DNA from: Hydrogenophilales bacterium
Lineage (GTDB): Bacteria > Pseudomonadota > Gammaproteobacteria > Burkholderiales > Thiobacillaceae
Direction: 5' to 3'
DNA: 64,000 nucleotides
Assembly (NCBI GenBank): GCA_016703155.1
Contig: JADJCP010000001.1
Span: 310,001-374,000, forward strand
Of the stretch, positions 62,852 to 64,000 are shown in pieces (the stretch's first letter is position 1; every line of letters starts with the position of its first letter). The notes beneath the pieces are model-generated. The model had not been told where the DNA came from, did not search any database, and was given only the letters and a program-made list of their open reading frames with translations. The position numbers were made by a program, and so were the translations under genes.

Positions 62852-64000
62852 TTGGACTACCGAAAAATTCAGCTTTTCCAGGATATTACTGCCCCGCAGG
62901 TGGCCGATATCCTGTCATCAAGCAGGCGTATCCGCCTGGCGGATGGCGAGAGACTGATCGAAGCCGGGCAAGACAACCATTACCTGTTTCTGCTCGTCGA
63001 TGGCCTGATGGAAGCCCGCCTGACCGGCGACGCCAGCCACTCCGGAATGCCCATCGCCCCCGGCGAAGCCATCGGCGAAATGTCCGTACTCGATGGCCAG
63101 CGTACCTCGGCGCATGTCTACTCTGTCGGAGAGAGCGACGTTCTGGCCGTGCATGAAGACGATTTCTGGCGTCATCTGGCGCCGATACCCGGCGTCATGC
63201 GCAACCTTACCCGCCTGGTTACGCATCGCCTGCGACTGAACAGCGAACGGATGATACGCACCTTCGAGGAACAACTGCGCATCGAGCACTTCAAGAAGGA
63301 ACTGGCTACGGCCCATGACATCCAGATGGGCCTGCTACCGCACCACGACCCACTCTTTCCACGCCACCGCCAGGTGGATGTCCATGCCTACCTTCTGCCC
63401 GCCAAGGAAGTCGGCGGCGATCTCTACGATGCTTTCGCCATCGACGACGAGCATATCCTGGTGGCGGTAGGCGACGTCTCCGGCAAAGGCATGCCCGCGG
63501 CCATGTTCATGATGCGCACCCTGACCCTGCTGCGCGCCCACGGCAATGGCAAAGAGCCCTGCGATCGACTCATGCCGACACTCAATCGCCTGCTCTGCGA
63601 CGGCAACGAGGCCAACATGTTCGTCACGCTCTATATCGCGGTGCTCTCGGTACATACAGGCAGGTTGGTTCTGTTCAACGGTGGCCATCCCGCGCCGCTG
63701 CTATCCCGACAGGGGGGCCCGTTCGAAGCGGTCACCGGTGCCAAGGGCGCCTTACTAGGGATGATCCCCGAGGTTGCTTATCGCTGCCACGAGATCACGC
63801 TTTCCGCCGGAGACCGCATCGTGCTCTACAGCGATGGCGTCACCGAAGCGGAAAATCCGGCGCAAGAGATGTTCAGCCAGGCGCGGACGCAAGCCACCCT
63901 GGACGACTCGCCAAGAGACGATTCCATGCAAGGGCTGGTCATCAGCTTGACTCAGGGCGTGACCGATTTCGCCGCAGGCGCGGAACAATCCGACGACATC
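62852..64000 (+). CDS. Cyclic-nucleotide-binding domain plus PP2C-type (SpoIIE/RsbU) phosphatase (partial)
   Basis: Runs off the window after 383 residues. TTG 62852 is the first start after an in-frame stop. Residues about 5-115 form a cNMP-binding beta-roll (LIEAGQDNHYLFLLVDGLME, with GEAIGEMSVLDGQRTSAHVY as the phosphate-binding cassette). A coiled linker (IRTFEEQLRIEHFKKELATA) follows. The PP2C/SpoIIE domain starts with AHDIQMGLLPHH, then KEVGGDLYDAF, VGDVSGKGMPAAMFM and NGGHPAPLL. It should dephosphorylate the STAS protein when its cNMP domain receives a signal, completing the partner switch. Confidence 0.9.
   Translation, partial: MDYRKIQLFQDITAPQVADILSSSRRIRLADGERLIEAGQDNHYLFLLVDGLMEARLTGDASHSGMPIAPGEAIGEMSVLDGQRTSAHVYSVGESDVLAVHEDDFWRHLAPIPGVMRNLTRLVTHRLRLNSERMIRTFEEQLRIEHFKKELATAHDIQMGLLPHHDPLFPRHRQVDVHAYLLPAKEVGGDLYDAFAIDDEHILVAVGDVSGKGMPAAMFMMRTLTLLRAHGNGKEPCDRLMPTLNRLLCDGNEANMFVTLYIAVLSVHTGRLVLFNGGHPAPLLSRQGGPFEAVTGAKGALLGMIPEVAYRCHEITLSAGDRIVLYSDGVTEAENPAQEMFSQARTQATLDDSPRDDSMQGLVISLTQGVTDFAAGAEQSDDI

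Overview
The window is a GC-rich (roughly 60%) proteobacterial chromosome segment, most likely gammaproteobacterial. Evidence: separate relA and spoT genes, the gmk-rpoZ-spoT-ridA-recG order, rph-rdgB-hemW beside yicC, nudJ-mnmA, ubiC-ubiA, bamD next to rluD, a PilU-type ATPase and a FimV-like protein. No gene fixes the genus.

Layout. 1-6 kb (mostly minus): mnmA (cut by the window edge), nudJ, rimO, a di-iron MBL-fold protein, a ZIP metal transporter, pgeF, rluD. 6-12.4 kb (plus): bamD, a frameshifted relA, a Met-rich DUF302 protein, thiO, tRNA-Thr(CGU), ispB, tRNA-Pro(CGG). 12.3-22.9 kb: an integrated element in tRNA-Pro, bounded by identical 81-bp direct repeats. Its AT-rich cargo runs on the minus strand: an FtsZ/tubulin-like protein, a small secreted protein, an exported trypsin-like protease with a TonB-C-like end, a GYF_2-RDD membrane protein, an unknown membrane protein, and a protein with a winged-helix-like region plus polymerase-A-like palm motifs. 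The element's integrase is cut in two by an IS21-family insertion. 23-30 kb: hpf, a small acidic protein, a divergent folE, yjdF, hemW, rdgB, rph and a PP2C phosphatase/Ser-Thr kinase pair. 30-44.8 kb (plus): yicC, fimV-like, HDOD protein, gmk, rpoZ, spoT, ridA, a PAS-GGDEF-EAL-CZB protein, recG, an OmpA-like lipoprotein, a patatin, ubiC, ubiA, tcdA. 44.8-56 kb: pilU, cspA, two long coiled-coil lipoproteins with OmpA domains, an Ala-rich lipoprotein, an M20 amidohydrolase, an HD-GYP protein and msrA. 56-64 kb: glgC, glgB, pgi, a SirB-like membrane protein and a partner-switching module (STAS, HATPase, cNMP-PP2C).

Two themes stand out. First, the tRNA-Pro element carries an unusual FtsZ-like/protease/RDD cassette and a polymerase-like protein, the best candidates for a little-described system. 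Second, many genes carry single-base frameshifts (relA, recG, ubiC, the HDOD gene, an OmpA lipoprotein, the GYF_2-RDD gene, the small secreted gene, and istA several times). That number in housekeeping genes points to indel errors in the sequence at least as strongly as to real gene decay.
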